DNA of 64,000 bases from Bifidobacterium breve (GCA_945862045.1 CAMAWR010000002.1:1-64000); one strand, 5' to 3'; counted from the first letter of the stretch, positions 30,118 to 39,352 are shown. Program-made: numbers and translations. Notes: a model not told the origin generated them from the letters alone.

Positions 30118-31749
30118 TCAGCCGGAAACGGTGATCGTTGCAAAGTCAAACCTTGCATCAATTTCACGACGCTTGCCGCCTGACGGGAGCAATCCATCGC
30201 TGAACACCACGTTCTTGCCTGAGGCGATGAATGTGGCTTCAGTCCATGCTGGCACCCAGTAGGCGTCACCGTGCAACACACCGACACATTCTTGGTACTT
30301 CGCCTTGCTATTCGTTTCCACCGCAGTCTGGAAGCAGGCTGCGAGGCCAGGGTTGGTGAAGCGGAAGCCTGACAATTCAAGGTTTGTCTTGCGGGAGAAT
30401 AGATCGGCGAACGACGAGCTATATCCGAAGACCACGTTGAAGTTTGAAACCTGCTGCTGAAGAGCAAAGCCGCGCAAGATGTACGCGGTTGCCGTTACAG
30501 GCGGCATCAACGTACAGGTTGCACCCGCTTTGATCATCATGTTGCAGACCGCTTGGGCCAACTTGATGGACTCTTGGCTTTCAGTCGTGGGCAAGACGAC
30601 CGCCAATTGCTTACCAGTTTCTGTCTGGTAGGCAGCGACGTATTCCTTGGCCTTCGCTAGATCCGAAGGTGCACACTTCTTTTTGCCACCGTTGGAGAGG
30701 TTGTATGGGTGATACGTTGCACCAAAACAGTAAGCCGGGTCGGCGTTGCCTTTGGCAACTACCTTGGCCAACGCCTCACGATCCAGCGCATACGAGAATG
30801 CCAAGCGGGCATTCTTGCTGTTGAACGGTGCTGCCGCTGAGTTCATATGAAATGACCAAGTCGTATCACGTGGTCCTTCGAACAATGTGATGCTCTTGTC
30901 TTTTTTCATCTCGTTGAGCACCAAACCTCCGACCGAAGTGAATGTTGCCATGTCGGCCTGACCCTTGAGGAGGGCGTTGCGACGCTGCGACCCATCGACG
31001 ATGGTCAGGAAAGTCAGTGTCTTGGCCCTCGGCAGTGACTTACCGTCAGCACCTTTGCGCCAGTAACTGGTGTTGGCTTCCAGGACCGTCTTTGCTTTAT
31101 CGACACCTTTGCTTTGAATCTTGAACGGCCCGGTCCCCGCACCAACGGTTTGACCACACTGTTTGGTTTGCAATGTCTTGGATGACCACAGTGTCGACCG
31201 ACCACCCCAGATTTCTGAGAACAGCGGACGTGGTGCCGGCAAGTTGAATTGGATCACGTACTTACTCAGTGGCTGAACTTTGGCAGCGAATTGTGCAAGT
31301 GAGGTTACGCCACCAAGTGCATCCTGCCAGGCGATTGCGGGCAGCGACCCGGGAATCACTGGGTTCAGCCCGAGGTTTCCTGCAACGTTTGCCGCCACTG
31401 TGGCAGCAGTGAGCTCTTCGCCGTCATGAAACATGATGCCTTCACGCAGCGTGAACTTCCATGTTTTGAAGTCGGCAGAGTTCTCCACCGATTTGGCAAG
31501 ATACGGCACAGGTTTACCTTTGTTGTTCGTTGTCATCAAGGTCTCAGACACTTGGTTCTTTGCCAAAATCTGTTCACCACCCGGGGAGTCTTGCAAGCAC
31601 CAGCCTGAGTCAAATTCCGATATCGCAATCACCAAGTTGTTCGCCTTGGACGCCGCATTCGTCGGCGCAATCTGCCCGAGCGAAGTGACCATAGTCACCA
31701 CTGCGGCAAGCGCCACTTTTTTGTGCCAAGACCCCTTGATGACTCGCAT
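30118..31749 (-). CDS. Secreted peptide-binding protein of Dpp/Opp system 1
   Basis: 543 residues, SBP_bac_5 fold. Start at ATG 31749 (AAGGGGACAGC before it) rather than 31806, because it gives a clean Sec signal: basic MRVIKGSWHKK, a hydrophobic core and an ATNA-type AxA cleavage site near residue 33 (IAPTNAAS). The lipobox Cys normal for Gram-positive binding proteins is missing. Conserved family segments include VENSADFKTWKFTLREGIMF-like text split over residues 85-105 and GTGPFKI. Presents peptides to the adjacent permease. Confidence 0.9.
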   Translation of the reverse strand: MRVIKGSWHKKVALAAVVTMVTSLGQIAPTNAASKANNLVIAISEFDSGWCLQDSPGGEQILAKNQVSETLMTTNNKGKPVPYLAKSVENSADFKTWKFTLREGIMFHDGEELTAATVAANVAGNLGLNPVIPGSLPAIAWQDALGGVTSLAQFAAKVQPLSKYVIQFNLPAPRPLFSEIWGGRSTLWSSKTLQTKQCGQTVGAGTGPFKIQSKGVDKAKTVLEANTSYWRKGADGKSLPRAKTLTFLTIVDGSQRRNALLKGQADMATFTSVGGLVLNEMKKDKSITLFEGPRDTTWSFHMNSAAAPFNSKNARLAFSYALDREALAKVVAKGNADPAYCFGATYHPYNLSNGGKKKCAPSDLAKAKEYVAAYQTETGKQLAVVLPTTESQESIKLAQAVCNMMIKAGATCTLMPPVTATAYILRGFALQQQVSNFNVVFGYSSSFADLFSRKTNLELSGFRFTNPGLAACFQTAVETNSKAKYQECVGVLHGDAYWVPAWTEATFIASGKNVVFSDGLLPSGGKRREIDARFDFATITVSG

Positions 31750-31880
31750 GCTGTCCCCTTTTGTGAGTGGGAGATCGATTATCGCCCTACTGCGAGGGTA
31801 GTACACAATGGCACGAGCCCAAATCCCGCTTTAGTGGCTTCCGGCTGGCTCCTGTGCAGCCCCAACGGCCGTGGTAACGA

Positions 31881-32870
31881 CTACAAACGTGGATGATGAC
31901 AGGCCACGAACTGGTCGGGTGCCACTTCGCGCAACAGAGGCTCTTCCGCTGCGCACAACGGGCTGGCGGCTGGGCAACGTGTGCGGAATCGACATCCCGT
32001 GGGAGGCGCCACCGGGGAAGGTGGCTCGCCCTGGAGCGCCACGTTGTTGCGTTGATATGCAGGGTCAGGAACCGGAACGGAATCAAGCAAGGCGCTGGTG
32101 TAGTGGTGCGCGGGCTTGCTATAAATCGCGTCTGGCGAACCAACTTCACAGATTTTGCCCAGATACATCACCATGATTCGGTTGCTCACTGCTTTGACGA
32201 CTGCCAAGTCGTGGCTGATGAACACCATCGTGAGGCCGTAGCGATCTTTCATGTCCTGTAGCAAGTTGAGAATCTGGGCCTGAATGCTCACATCGAGTGC
32301 ACTCACAGGCTCGTCACAAATCAACATGCGTGGCTCGAGCGCCAGACTGCGGGCAATACTGATTCTTTGACACTGACCACCAGAGAACTCGTACGAGCGA
32401 CGATGCAACACAAGTTCAGGATCCAACCCGACGTTGTTCAACAACTCGCGAACTTTCGCCTCGCGATCGGCCTCACTTCCACGTCCCCAAATCCACAGTG
32501 GCTCACCGACAATTTCGCCAACGGTCATACGTGGGTCAAGTGATGAAATCGGGTCTTGAAACACCATCTGTATTGCAGTTCGTGCCGAGCGCAGTTGTTC
32601 TTTAGGCAACTTCGTGAGGTCAGTTCCTTCAAACATCACCTGACCGGTGTTCGGTGCCGGTAACTGCAGAATTGCCTTACCGAGCGTGGTCTTGCCACAG
32701 CCTGACTCACCAACGATCGCCAGGGTTTCACCTCGACGGACATCAATGCTAATTCTCGACACTGCATTGACCACACGACCGCCACCGACGCGAAACTCAA
32801 CGACAATATCGCGCAATGCAAGTACCACATCGTCACTGTCGCGCAGGTGCGCGTAACCCGAGCCAGCCAC
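31881..32870 (-). CDS. Dpp/Opp ABC transporter ATP-binding protein F (system 2)
   Basis: 329 residues from a GTG at 32870 that overlaps the D-gene stop by one base (TAGTG); the longer frame to 32987 is rejected because it lies inside the D gene. Walker A GESGCGKTT, signature FSGGQCQRISIARSL, Walker B LICDEPVSALD. C-terminal four-Cys motif present. Its 3' end closely resembles the system 1 F gene at DNA level, so the two operons are paralogous copies. Confidence 0.92.
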   Translation of the reverse strand: MAGSGYAHLRDSDDVVLALRDIVVEFRVGGGRVVNAVSRISIDVRRGETLAIVGESGCGKTTLGKAILQLPAPNTGQVMFEGTDLTKLPKEQLRSARTAIQMVFQDPISSLDPRMTVGEIVGEPLWIWGRGSEADREAKVRELLNNVGLDPELVLHRRSYEFSGGQCQRISIARSLALEPRMLICDEPVSALDVSIQAQILNLLQDMKDRYGLTMVFISHDLAVVKAVSNRIMVMYLGKICEVGSPDAIYSKPAHHYTSALLDSVPVPDPAYQRNNVALQGEPPSPVAPPTGCRFRTRCPAASPLCAAEEPLLREVAPDQFVACHHPRL

Positions 32871-33859
32871 TACTGCTTCCTTGCGATCGTCTGGCCGAGG
32901 GGAAACCAACAGCGGTAGAGATGGTCGTTGCCGGCATTGACAAGTGGCGGGTGTTCGGCGGTGCACTTCGGCTGCACGTAAGGGCAACGAGGTGCAAAAC
33001 TACAACCCTGTAGACGGCTCGTCGGGTCGGGCAGGCGCCCTTCAATGACCGCAAGACGCTTCCCGCTCTGCATATGAATCGTCGGAATCGATTTCAGGAG
33101 TGCTTCGGTATACGGCATTTTCATGTTGGCAAACAATTCCGAGGTTGGCGCTTGTTCAACGATTTCACCGGCATACATCACAGCCACATAGTCGGTGTTG
33201 CCGGCCACGACACCAAGGTCATGTGTTACGAGCACCATTGACATTTTAAGCTCCCGACGCAGGTCGGAAAGCAGCTGCAAAATCTGTGACTGCACCGTGA
33301 CATCGAGGGCGGTAGTTGGTTCGTCAGCAAACAACAGTTTTGGGCTGCACGAAATTGCGATCGCGATCATTACACGCTGGCGCATACCGCCCGACAACTG
33401 GTACGGGAACTTCCTCAACATTGCTTGCGGGTCGGGTATTTGCACGAGCGACAGCAATTCAATGGTGCGCACAACCGCAGCCTTTTTGCTCATCCCCAGG
33501 CGTATCCGCAGGCTCTCTGCAATCTGTGTGCCGACTCGGCGAACGGGGTTCAACGCCGTCATGGGGTCCTGAAAAATCATCGCCATTCCAGTGCCGAACT
33601 CGTTGCGCACCTGCTCTCGGGTCATGGTGGTGAGTTCTTTGCCGTCAAACACGACCTTGCCCTCGCGACGAACAGTTGAACCTGACAACAATCCCATCGC
33701 TGCTCGTGACAGCACCGTTTTGCCCGAACCTGACTCGCCGACGATGCCGACGCTGGAACCTACGGGAATGTCAAGACTCACTTCGTGTACGGCTTCGAGC
33801 AGCCCACGTGGTGTCACGAACTTGATGTTCATGGCTGCGATCGACAAAATGGTGTTCAC
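32870..33859 (-). CDS. Dpp/Opp ABC transporter ATP-binding protein D (system 2)
   Basis: 329 residues. Walker A GESGSGKTVLSRAAMG, signature LSGGMRQRVMIAIAIS, Walker B LFADEPTTALD, and a C-terminal four-Cys region (GCSFAPRCPYVQPKC, RCWFP). GTG start overlapping the C-gene stop as GTGA. Confidence 0.92.
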   Translation of the reverse strand: MNTILSIAAMNIKFVTPRGLLEAVHEVSLDIPVGSSVGIVGESGSGKTVLSRAAMGLLSGSTVRREGKVVFDGKELTTMTREQVRNEFGTGMAMIFQDPMTALNPVRRVGTQIAESLRIRLGMSKKAAVVRTIELLSLVQIPDPQAMLRKFPYQLSGGMRQRVMIAIAISCSPKLLFADEPTTALDVTVQSQILQLLSDLRRELKMSMVLVTHDLGVVAGNTDYVAVMYAGEIVEQAPTSELFANMKMPYTEALLKSIPTIHMQSGKRLAVIEGRLPDPTSRLQGCSFAPRCPYVQPKCTAEHPPLVNAGNDHLYRCWFPLGQTIARKQ

Positions 33860-34716
33860 AGTCGGGCCTCACGGCGGTCGAGCCGACCGCGCAACACGTC
33901 TCCGAGATGGTTGGTGCTAATGACCGTAAGAGCAAGGGCAATTATCGGAAAGTACAGCGCATGCGGGTTGTATTCAAGATCATTGCGACCCCGGGCGATC
34001 ATGCCACCCCATGATGCGCCATCCGGAATACCGACGCCCAACAACGACAGCGAGGCTTCGGCGATGATCACCACGCCGACAGCCAAGAACCCGACTGCGA
34101 TGAGTACGGGCAACACGTTGGGCACGATGTGGCGCCAGATGATGTGACGGTCACGCATGCCCATTGAGCGTGCTGCGACGACGAATTCCCGACCCGACCA
34201 CGTCAACGCCGAGGCGCGTGCGATGCGACCAAGGATTGGGATGATCACCACCGTCAAGGAAATCATGAGCGTGGCAAGACGTCGCCACGTGGGCACCGCT
34301 TCGTTGATGTCAACGTTTGTTGCCAGCACTGCCACGAGCGCCAAGGCGAGCACAAGATTCGGCACCGCCAGCACCACATTGAAAGCAGTATTCACGATCG
34401 AGTCATAGCGCCCGCGGTAATACGCCGCAGTGATGCCGAGGAGACTTCCGATGAAGCCACCGATGCCTACCGTGATGAATGCCACGAACAGCGACAATCG
34501 TGCACCATTGATGATGCCCGAAAAAATGTCATAGCCGTTGGAGTCGACCCCAAACCAATGACCGGCTGTGAACGGTTTGGCATCGAGAAAATCGCCATGG
34601 ATGGTGCGGAAACTTTCGACTGGCAACAATGGGCCGAACACTGCCAGAAATGTCGAGAACGTCAGCCAACCAAAGGCAGCATAGGTGGGAACGGTGTACG
34701 TCTTATTTGTTGACAC
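33856..34716 (-). CDS. Dpp/Opp ABC transporter permease C (system 2)
   Basis: 286 residues from GTG 34716, which has AAGGGAT upstream; the frame open to 34779 lies inside the B gene. Six membrane helices, GHWFGVDSNGYDIFSGI soluble loop and RSMGMRDRHIIWRHIVPNVLP coupling loop. Overlaps the B gene by 14 bases. Confidence 0.9.
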   Translation of the reverse strand: MSTNKTYTVPTYAAFGWLTFSTFLAVFGPLLPVESFRTIHGDFLDAKPFTAGHWFGVDSNGYDIFSGIINGARLSLFVAFITVGIGGFIGSLLGITAAYYRGRYDSIVNTAFNVVLAVPNLVLALALVAVLATNVDINEAVPTWRRLATLMISLTVVIIPILGRIARASALTWSGREFVVAARSMGMRDRHIIWRHIVPNVLPVLIAVGFLAVGVVIIAEASLSLLGVGIPDGASWGGMIARGRNDLEYNPHALYFPIIALALTVISTNHLGDVLRGRLDRREARL

Positions 34717-35665
34717 GACGATCCCTTGTTCGCGGGTCAACGAAACCAACAGCAAAGTCGACGATGACGTTAAAGACAACGTAGAAAATTGAAATCAACC
34801 CCACAAGTGACTGCAGAGCAATGTATTGACGGCCACTGATGGCGGCGAAAACCTCAAAACCGACGCCATAGGTCGCAAAGATAGTTTCGATCACGATTGC
34901 ACCACCGATGAGCCCACCCATGTTGAGCGCTGCAGACGTAAACAAGGTGACACTGGAAGGCCGAAATGCATGGCGCCACAGGATGCGCCGATCACTCAGG
35001 CCTTTTGACGCTGCCATCGTGATGTAGTCCTCGCGCAGGGTGGCGATCATGTCAGCGCGAAGTAAGCGCGTGTACGAGGCAATGAGGCCGACGCTCAGGC
35101 TCAACACTGGCATGATCATGTGCTTGAAATGCTCCCAAACCCCTGCCGAATAGGGTTGATAGTCGAGCGTGGGCAACCATTGCAGGCGAACCCCGATGAT
35201 GAGTACCAGTACGAGCGCAATAGCGAACCCTGGTATCGAAGAAAATACGAAGAGCACGTTGCTGATGACCTTGTCGGCGCGCCGGCCAACTCGGTATGCC
35301 GACCAGACACCCAATGCAATTGCGGCTGCCAGAGCCACGATTTGCGTATAAAGCATGAGCCAGAGCGATCGTGGGAAGGCCACGACAAGTCGCGATGACA
35401 CAGCCTCTCTGCCACCCGAGTAGTAAATATCCCCGAAGTCACCACGGACGAACTCACTCAGCCATTTGACGTAGTACCCGATTGGTCCACGATCAAGCCC
35501 GATTTCCTTGGTCAAGAGCGCACGCTCCTCTGGAGAGCCAACGGGCAGAAGAATTTCAGCAGGTGACACAGGAATCAGCTGCAAAAGTAGTGAGCACCCG
35601 AAGGTCACACAAAAAATGACAATCAGCAACTGCGATAGTCGCTGCAGAAAATAGGTCGCTCGCAT
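34703..35665 (-). CDS. Dpp/Opp ABC transporter permease B (system 2)
   Basis: 320 residues from the ATG at 35665 (MRATYFLQRL); an ATG at 35686 is also possible. Six membrane helices, GDFGDIYYSGGREAV soluble segment, MAASKGLSDRRILWRHAFRPS coupling loop split around residues 220-240, and C-terminal VDPRTR. Preceded by a 124-base gap that contains a long palindrome. Confidence 0.9.
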   Translation of the reverse strand: MRATYFLQRLSQLLIVIFCVTFGCSLLLQLIPVSPAEILLPVGSPEERALLTKEIGLDRGPIGYYVKWLSEFVRGDFGDIYYSGGREAVSSRLVVAFPRSLWLMLYTQIVALAAAIALGVWSAYRVGRRADKVISNVLFVFSSIPGFAIALVLVLIIGVRLQWLPTLDYQPYSAGVWEHFKHMIMPVLSLSVGLIASYTRLLRADMIATLREDYITMAASKGLSDRRILWRHAFRPSSVTLFTSAALNMGGLIGGAIVIETIFATYGVGFEVFAAISGRQYIALQSLVGLISIFYVVFNVIVDFAVGFVDPRTRDRRVNK

Positions 35666-35734
35666 TGGTGCTTCTTTACCTTCCAAAGAAGAACGCTATG
35701 GCGCAATCCCCAAAATATCTTCATATCGAAAACA

Positions 35735-35762
35735 CGGGTGGCAGGAAATTTCCTGCCACCCG
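35735..35762 (-). terminator. 28-base perfect palindrome between binding-protein and permease genes (system 2)
   Basis: CGGGTGGCAGGAAA followed directly by its complement, 27 bases after the binding-protein stop. On the minus strand it is followed by TGTTTTC, so it may act as a partial intrinsic terminator or as a protective 3' hairpin, giving more binding protein than permease. Confidence 0.75.
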
Positions 35763-35789
35763 CGAATGATGAAGATTACAACAGCGTGG

Positions 35790-37472
35790 TTATTTGCCTG
35801 ACTTGTAGACACCAGTGAAGTCGATGCCGAAGTTCGTCATCAACTTGCGCTTGCCGCCGGCGGTCAAACCAAGCTCGCCAACACCCTTCACATTCGTGCG
35901 GTACGCGAGGGCGTACTTCTGATATGCGATGGTGGTGAGACGGGCTTCTGATTGAATCTGCTGCGTTGCCTTCGCATACAAAGCCGTGCGCTTGGCAAGG
36001 TTTGGCTCGGCCTTCGCTGCATAGATCAATTCATCGCTGACGGTGTCGGTAAAGGCCGACAGGTTCAAAATGCCGTAGAGAATCGCTAGCGGCGTCTTGC
36101 GCAAGAGATGTGCCTGGTTTCCACCCGACAAATCACTCGTGATGAACGGAGCGATAAACGCGGTTCCAGTGCCTTCCATCAGCAACAAGGCCATGGCCTG
36201 AAACTGTTGCGGGAACGCACGCTGAATGATCTCAGCGGTCGTGAGTGGCAACAGGTTCATTTTGATGCCGGCTGCCGTCATATACTTCTGAATCTGCGTT
36301 ACGTTGGCCAGTGACTCAGTCGAACCCGCGGTGTAGGGGAATGAGAACTCGAGATCCTTGCCAGCCTCGACCTTGTACGCAGCCGCAGCAGCCTTGGCCT
36401 TTTCCAAGTCGAACTGCAAGAAGCCTTTTTCGTTGTACATGATGTTTGCTGGTCCAACGATGCTCTTTGCCGGGCTCGTGTAGTCGCGGTTGCGAACCTT
36501 GCTGTAGTCAACGCGGTCGATTGCGTGCGACACGGCTACTCGAGCATTCTTGGAATTGAACGGAGCAATTCGGTTGTTCAACCAGATGGATGGGTAGTAC
36601 TCCTCTGGTGATTCGATAACCGTCATGTTCTTGTTCTTCTGCAGGTTACGAATTTGCTTCACTTCACCAGCGCTGGTGAACATCGCGACATCCAGTGACT
36701 TGCTCTTGATGCCGCTCACACGACTGGCCGTTTCGACCAGGAAGGTGAAGGTGATGCCATCGAGGTAAGGCAGTCGAGTACCGTCGGCATCCTCACGCCA
36801 ATAGTTCGGGTTCTTGGCCACAACGAGTTCGTTCAATTTGGTCGAAACCAACTTGAAGGGTCCCGTACCGATTGGCGTGGTTGAGCACTTCGCGCCACCA
36901 AGAATTTGGCTTGGAGCACGCACGAAGAAGCGTCCCGAGGCGTACAACGTCTCGAGGTAGTCAGTCTGCGCGCGATGAAGATCGACTTGTACCGACATGT
37001 CCGACACCTTTGTCACCGTGATGATGTTGGCAGTGAAACCACCAGCAGTACCTGGGCTTGGTGCCTTACCCAAAAGTGTGAGTGCACCACGCAGGGCTTG
37101 CAGGTTGGTGACGAGTGCATCACCATTTACCTTCGTGCCGTCGTGGAACTGAATACCATCGCGAACGGTGAGCTTCCACGACTTGAAGTCGGCGCTGTTT
37201 TCCACCTTGGAAAGCACGTAGGGCACCATCTTGCCGTCGGAGCGTTGTTCGACCCATGTCTCGTACACGGTGCGACCAGCCATCAACGACGAGTTCGCCA
37301 AGTTGTCAGCCATGCAGTAGCCCGGGAAGCTGTCGAAAATACCGACAGTGAGAGTGCCCCCGCTCTTTTTCTCGGCAGCGTTTGACGGCGCTACTTGACT
37401 GAGCGACGCAACCAGCGCGATTGCCATGACGCCAGCAACCTTGCGGCGACCACCCTTAAATAGATGTCTCAT
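35790..37472 (-). CDS. Secreted peptide-binding protein of Dpp/Opp system 2
   Basis: 560 residues, SBP_bac_5 fold. ATG 37472 has GGGGGGAAC upstream and begins a Sec signal (MRHLFKGGRRKVAG, hydrophobic core, VAPSNAAE cleavage site); the upstream extension to 37589 is rejected. As in system 1, there is no lipobox Cys. A Cys in FPGYCMAD, about 25 residues after the cleavage site, corresponds to GWC in the system 1 protein. First gene of the operon, with a good promoter upstream. Confidence 0.9.
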   Translation of the reverse strand: MRHLFKGGRRKVAGVMAIALVASLSQVAPSNAAEKKSGGTLTVGIFDSFPGYCMADNLANSSLMAGRTVYETWVEQRSDGKMVPYVLSKVENSADFKSWKLTVRDGIQFHDGTKVNGDALVTNLQALRGALTLLGKAPSPGTAGGFTANIITVTKVSDMSVQVDLHRAQTDYLETLYASGRFFVRAPSQILGGAKCSTTPIGTGPFKLVSTKLNELVVAKNPNYWREDADGTRLPYLDGITFTFLVETASRVSGIKSKSLDVAMFTSAGEVKQIRNLQKNKNMTVIESPEEYYPSIWLNNRIAPFNSKNARVAVSHAIDRVDYSKVRNRDYTSPAKSIVGPANIMYNEKGFLQFDLEKAKAAAAAYKVEAGKDLEFSFPYTAGSTESLANVTQIQKYMTAAGIKMNLLPLTTAEIIQRAFPQQFQAMALLLMEGTGTAFIAPFITSDLSGGNQAHLLRKTPLAILYGILNLSAFTDTVSDELIYAAKAEPNLAKRTALYAKATQQIQSEARLTTIAYQKYALAYRTNVKGVGELGLTAGGKRKLMTNFGIDFTGVYKSGK

Positions 37473-37516
37473 TACTTGTTCCCCCCTCGAGGTGTGTAGA
37501 GCATTAACAGACTTCA

Positions 37517-37546
37517 ATAGTACACCTGTTGCACGGGGTGTGTCAA
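37517..37546 (-). promoter_or_regulatory. Sigma70-type promoter of the system 2 transporter operon
   Basis: On the minus strand TTGACA (37546-37541), an 18-base spacer, then TACTAT (37522-37517), about 45 bases before the start codon. The spacer holds a short inverted repeat (ACACC/GGTGT) that could be an operator. Confidence 0.65.
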
Positions 37547-37615
37547 TTGTCAAGTTCAAAAATAGTCCCCTCGTATCTTGTGCGCACAAGCGCGACGGGT
37601 TGCGTGGGCTGCGGC

Positions 37616-38080
37616 TCAGACACCCAATGCGGTTTTCACAAGCGCAGCAATCGTCGCACCATCGGCCCCTGGCCCGGTCTTGGCCCGCACGGCTTTGACC
37701 ACCTGACCCATGGCCCTGCCGCCCGTGGCCCCACCTGCTGCTGCAACTGCAACCTCAGCGGAAATGATTTTCTGTAATTCTTCAGTGCTGATTTGGGCCG
37801 GCAGATACCGCCCGAGAATTGAAAATTCGGCGCGCTCAACGGCTTCGGCTGCGCTCCGGCCGGCTTCCTTATATATATCGGCGGCCTCGGTGCGTTTTTT
37901 GGCTTCGGCTTGCAGCACCGCCACCACCTGGTCGTTGGTGAGAGTCACGGCCTGGTCACCCGCCACAGCCGCGTTACGAACGGCAGTAATCGCCATGCGC
38001 AACGTGGATTTTTCTGCGTCGTTGCCTGCTTTCATTGCCGCCAAAAGGTCGCGTTGCAACTGATCAAGCAAAGAGGTCAT
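37616..38080 (-). CDS. GatB/YqeY domain protein
   Basis: 154 residues from ATG 38080 (MTSLLDQLQRDLLAAMKAG). YqeY family: a helical domain resembling the tRNA-binding tail of the GatB amidotransferase subunit. LGRYLPAQIS, GGRAMGQVVKAVRAKTG and the preceding helices are typical. The physiological role is unclear. A longer frame to 38479 is antisense to the next gene and rejected. Full length for the family. Confidence 0.92.
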   Translation of the reverse strand: MTSLLDQLQRDLLAAMKAGNDAEKSTLRMAITAVRNAAVAGDQAVTLTNDQVVAVLQAEAKKRTEAADIYKEAGRSAAEAVERAEFSILGRYLPAQISTEELQKIISAEVAVAAAGGATGGRAMGQVVKAVRAKTGPGADGATIAALVKTALGV

Positions 38081-38122
38081 GTGACTATCGTGCCACGCCG
38101 AGCCACCGGGAGCCCTCATTAG

Positions 38123-38128
38123 TACGCT
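38123..38128 (+). promoter_or_regulatory. Candidate -10 element for leaderless dsbB-like transcript
   Basis: TACGCT seven bases before the ATG at 38136, with no Shine-Dalgarno in the gap. Confidence 0.5.
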
Positions 38129-38135
38129 CACAAGC

Positions 38136-38699
38136 ATGGCCAATGAAGCGTTTGAGCTGTTCTTTGCGCTGCTCGCGGTCTTGGCGTTGGCGGGCAGCCT
38201 AGGAATAGTTACCGCCCGCTTCCTTGGTGGCCAAGCTGGACGCATGCTCATTGCTGGGCTCGTGCCCCTGCGGTTCGCCGTACCTGCCTTGGTTACCTCG
38301 GTTTCGATGTTGGGCAGCCTGTATTTTTCAGAAGTGGTCGGGTATCGGCCCTGTGTGTTGTGTTGGTACCAGCGCATCGCGATGTATCCACTAGCGATCA
38401 TCTTGGTCATCGCAGCAGTGCGGAAAGATCGCGCCATCGTGCCGTACGCAAAGGTGCTCGCCGGAATCGGTGGGGCCATCGCTGGATATCACTGGTTGCT
38501 TGAGCGCTGGCCAAGCATCGACACCGGCACGTGCTCGGCTGATGCCCCATGTTCGGTTCCGTATTTTGCCGCATTTGGTTTTGTGTCGCTGGCATTCATG
38601 GCCTTTTGTGCCTTCGTCACCGTGCTCGTGTTCTTGTCGGTGGTATCTCCATCTTCTTCTGCGACAATGGAATCCGCAGCAGAAACCGTATCTCTCTAA
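38136..38699 (+). CDS. DsbB/BdbC-like disulfide-forming membrane protein
   Basis: 187 residues, about five membrane helices. CxxC at Cys73/Cys76 (RPCVLCWYQR) and a second Cys pair at 133 and 139 (GTCSADAPC) are the two redox pairs of DsbB, which passes electrons from a periplasmic thiol oxidase to quinone. The next gene encodes an exported thioredoxin-fold protein, its likely partner. Confidence 0.9.
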   Translation: MANEAFELFFALLAVLALAGSLGIVTARFLGGQAGRMLIAGLVPLRFAVPALVTSVSMLGSLYFSEVVGYRPCVLCWYQRIAMYPLAIILVIAAVRKDRAIVPYAKVLAGIGGAIAGYHWLLERWPSIDTGTCSADAPCSVPYFAAFGFVSLAFMAFCAFVTVLVFLSVVSPSSSATMESAAETVSL

Positions 38700-38708
38700 G
38701 GAGCACCC

Positions 38709-39323
38709 ATGAACAAAATCACCACACTCGTAGTCGGGGTTGTCGCCGTGCTGGCTGCAGTGTTCGGCGTGGTGGCGTTCACCACGAGTAGCGACCAAGA
38801 CGCCAGCCTTGAAGGTGCGGCAGAGTTTCAAAATGTTGTCGTCGTCGGCGATGCACTTCCGGAGTACGGCGACGGTGCCGATACCGCAATCGGTATGACT
38901 GCGCCCGTGCTCGAAGGCTTTGGTTTCCTCGGCAACGAAGTCACCACCACACCAGGTACCCCGATGCTGTTGGTGTTCCTGGCGCACTGGTGCCCGTTCT
39001 GCCAAAAAGAGGCACCTGTTTTGGTGAACTGGAATAACAGTGGTCTCGTGCCGGAAAATCTGGATGTCATCGCTGTAACTACGGGCACCGACGAATCACA
39101 ACCCAACTTCCCACCGTCGGTGTGGCTGGCGAACGAAAAGTGGCCCGAGTTGTGGCCGGTGCTCGTCGACAACAAAGACCAAACTGCGGCAAACACCTTC
39201 GGCTTGGCCGGTTATCCGTTCATGACGTTGATCGGTAGCGATGGCAAGGTCTTGTGGCGCAACAGCGGCGAGATCTCAGCCGAAGCTCTCACCGAGGCGG
39301 TCAACGCCGCGCTCGGGTTGTAG
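38709..39323 (+). CDS. Membrane-anchored TlpA/thioredoxin-like protein
   Basis: 204 residues. One N-terminal membrane helix (about 5-24) and an extracytoplasmic thioredoxin fold with WCPFCQKE (Cys95/Cys98) and cis-Pro in AGYPFMTLIG. AAGGAG lies about seven bases before the ATG. Nine bases after the DsbB-like gene, so probably the oxidoreductase that it re-oxidises. Could alternatively serve a reducing pathway. Confidence 0.87.
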   Translation: MNKITTLVVGVVAVLAAVFGVVAFTTSSDQDASLEGAAEFQNVVVVGDALPEYGDGADTAIGMTAPVLEGFGFLGNEVTTTPGTPMLLVFLAHWCPFCQKEAPVLVNWNNSGLVPENLDVIAVTTGTDESQPNFPPSVWLANEKWPELWPVLVDNKDQTAANTFGLAGYPFMTLIGSDGKVLWRNSGEISAEALTEAVNAALGL

Positions 39324-39352
39324 TCGCACCTGCTCGCCCGCTGCTCGGCAGT

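Noticed and set aside
31750-31880. Separate promoter for transporter system 1
   Set aside because: A minus-strand GATAAT and a TTGTGT are present, but their 19-base spacing and the lack of other support are too weak for a call; the 131-base gap otherwise shows nothing clear.
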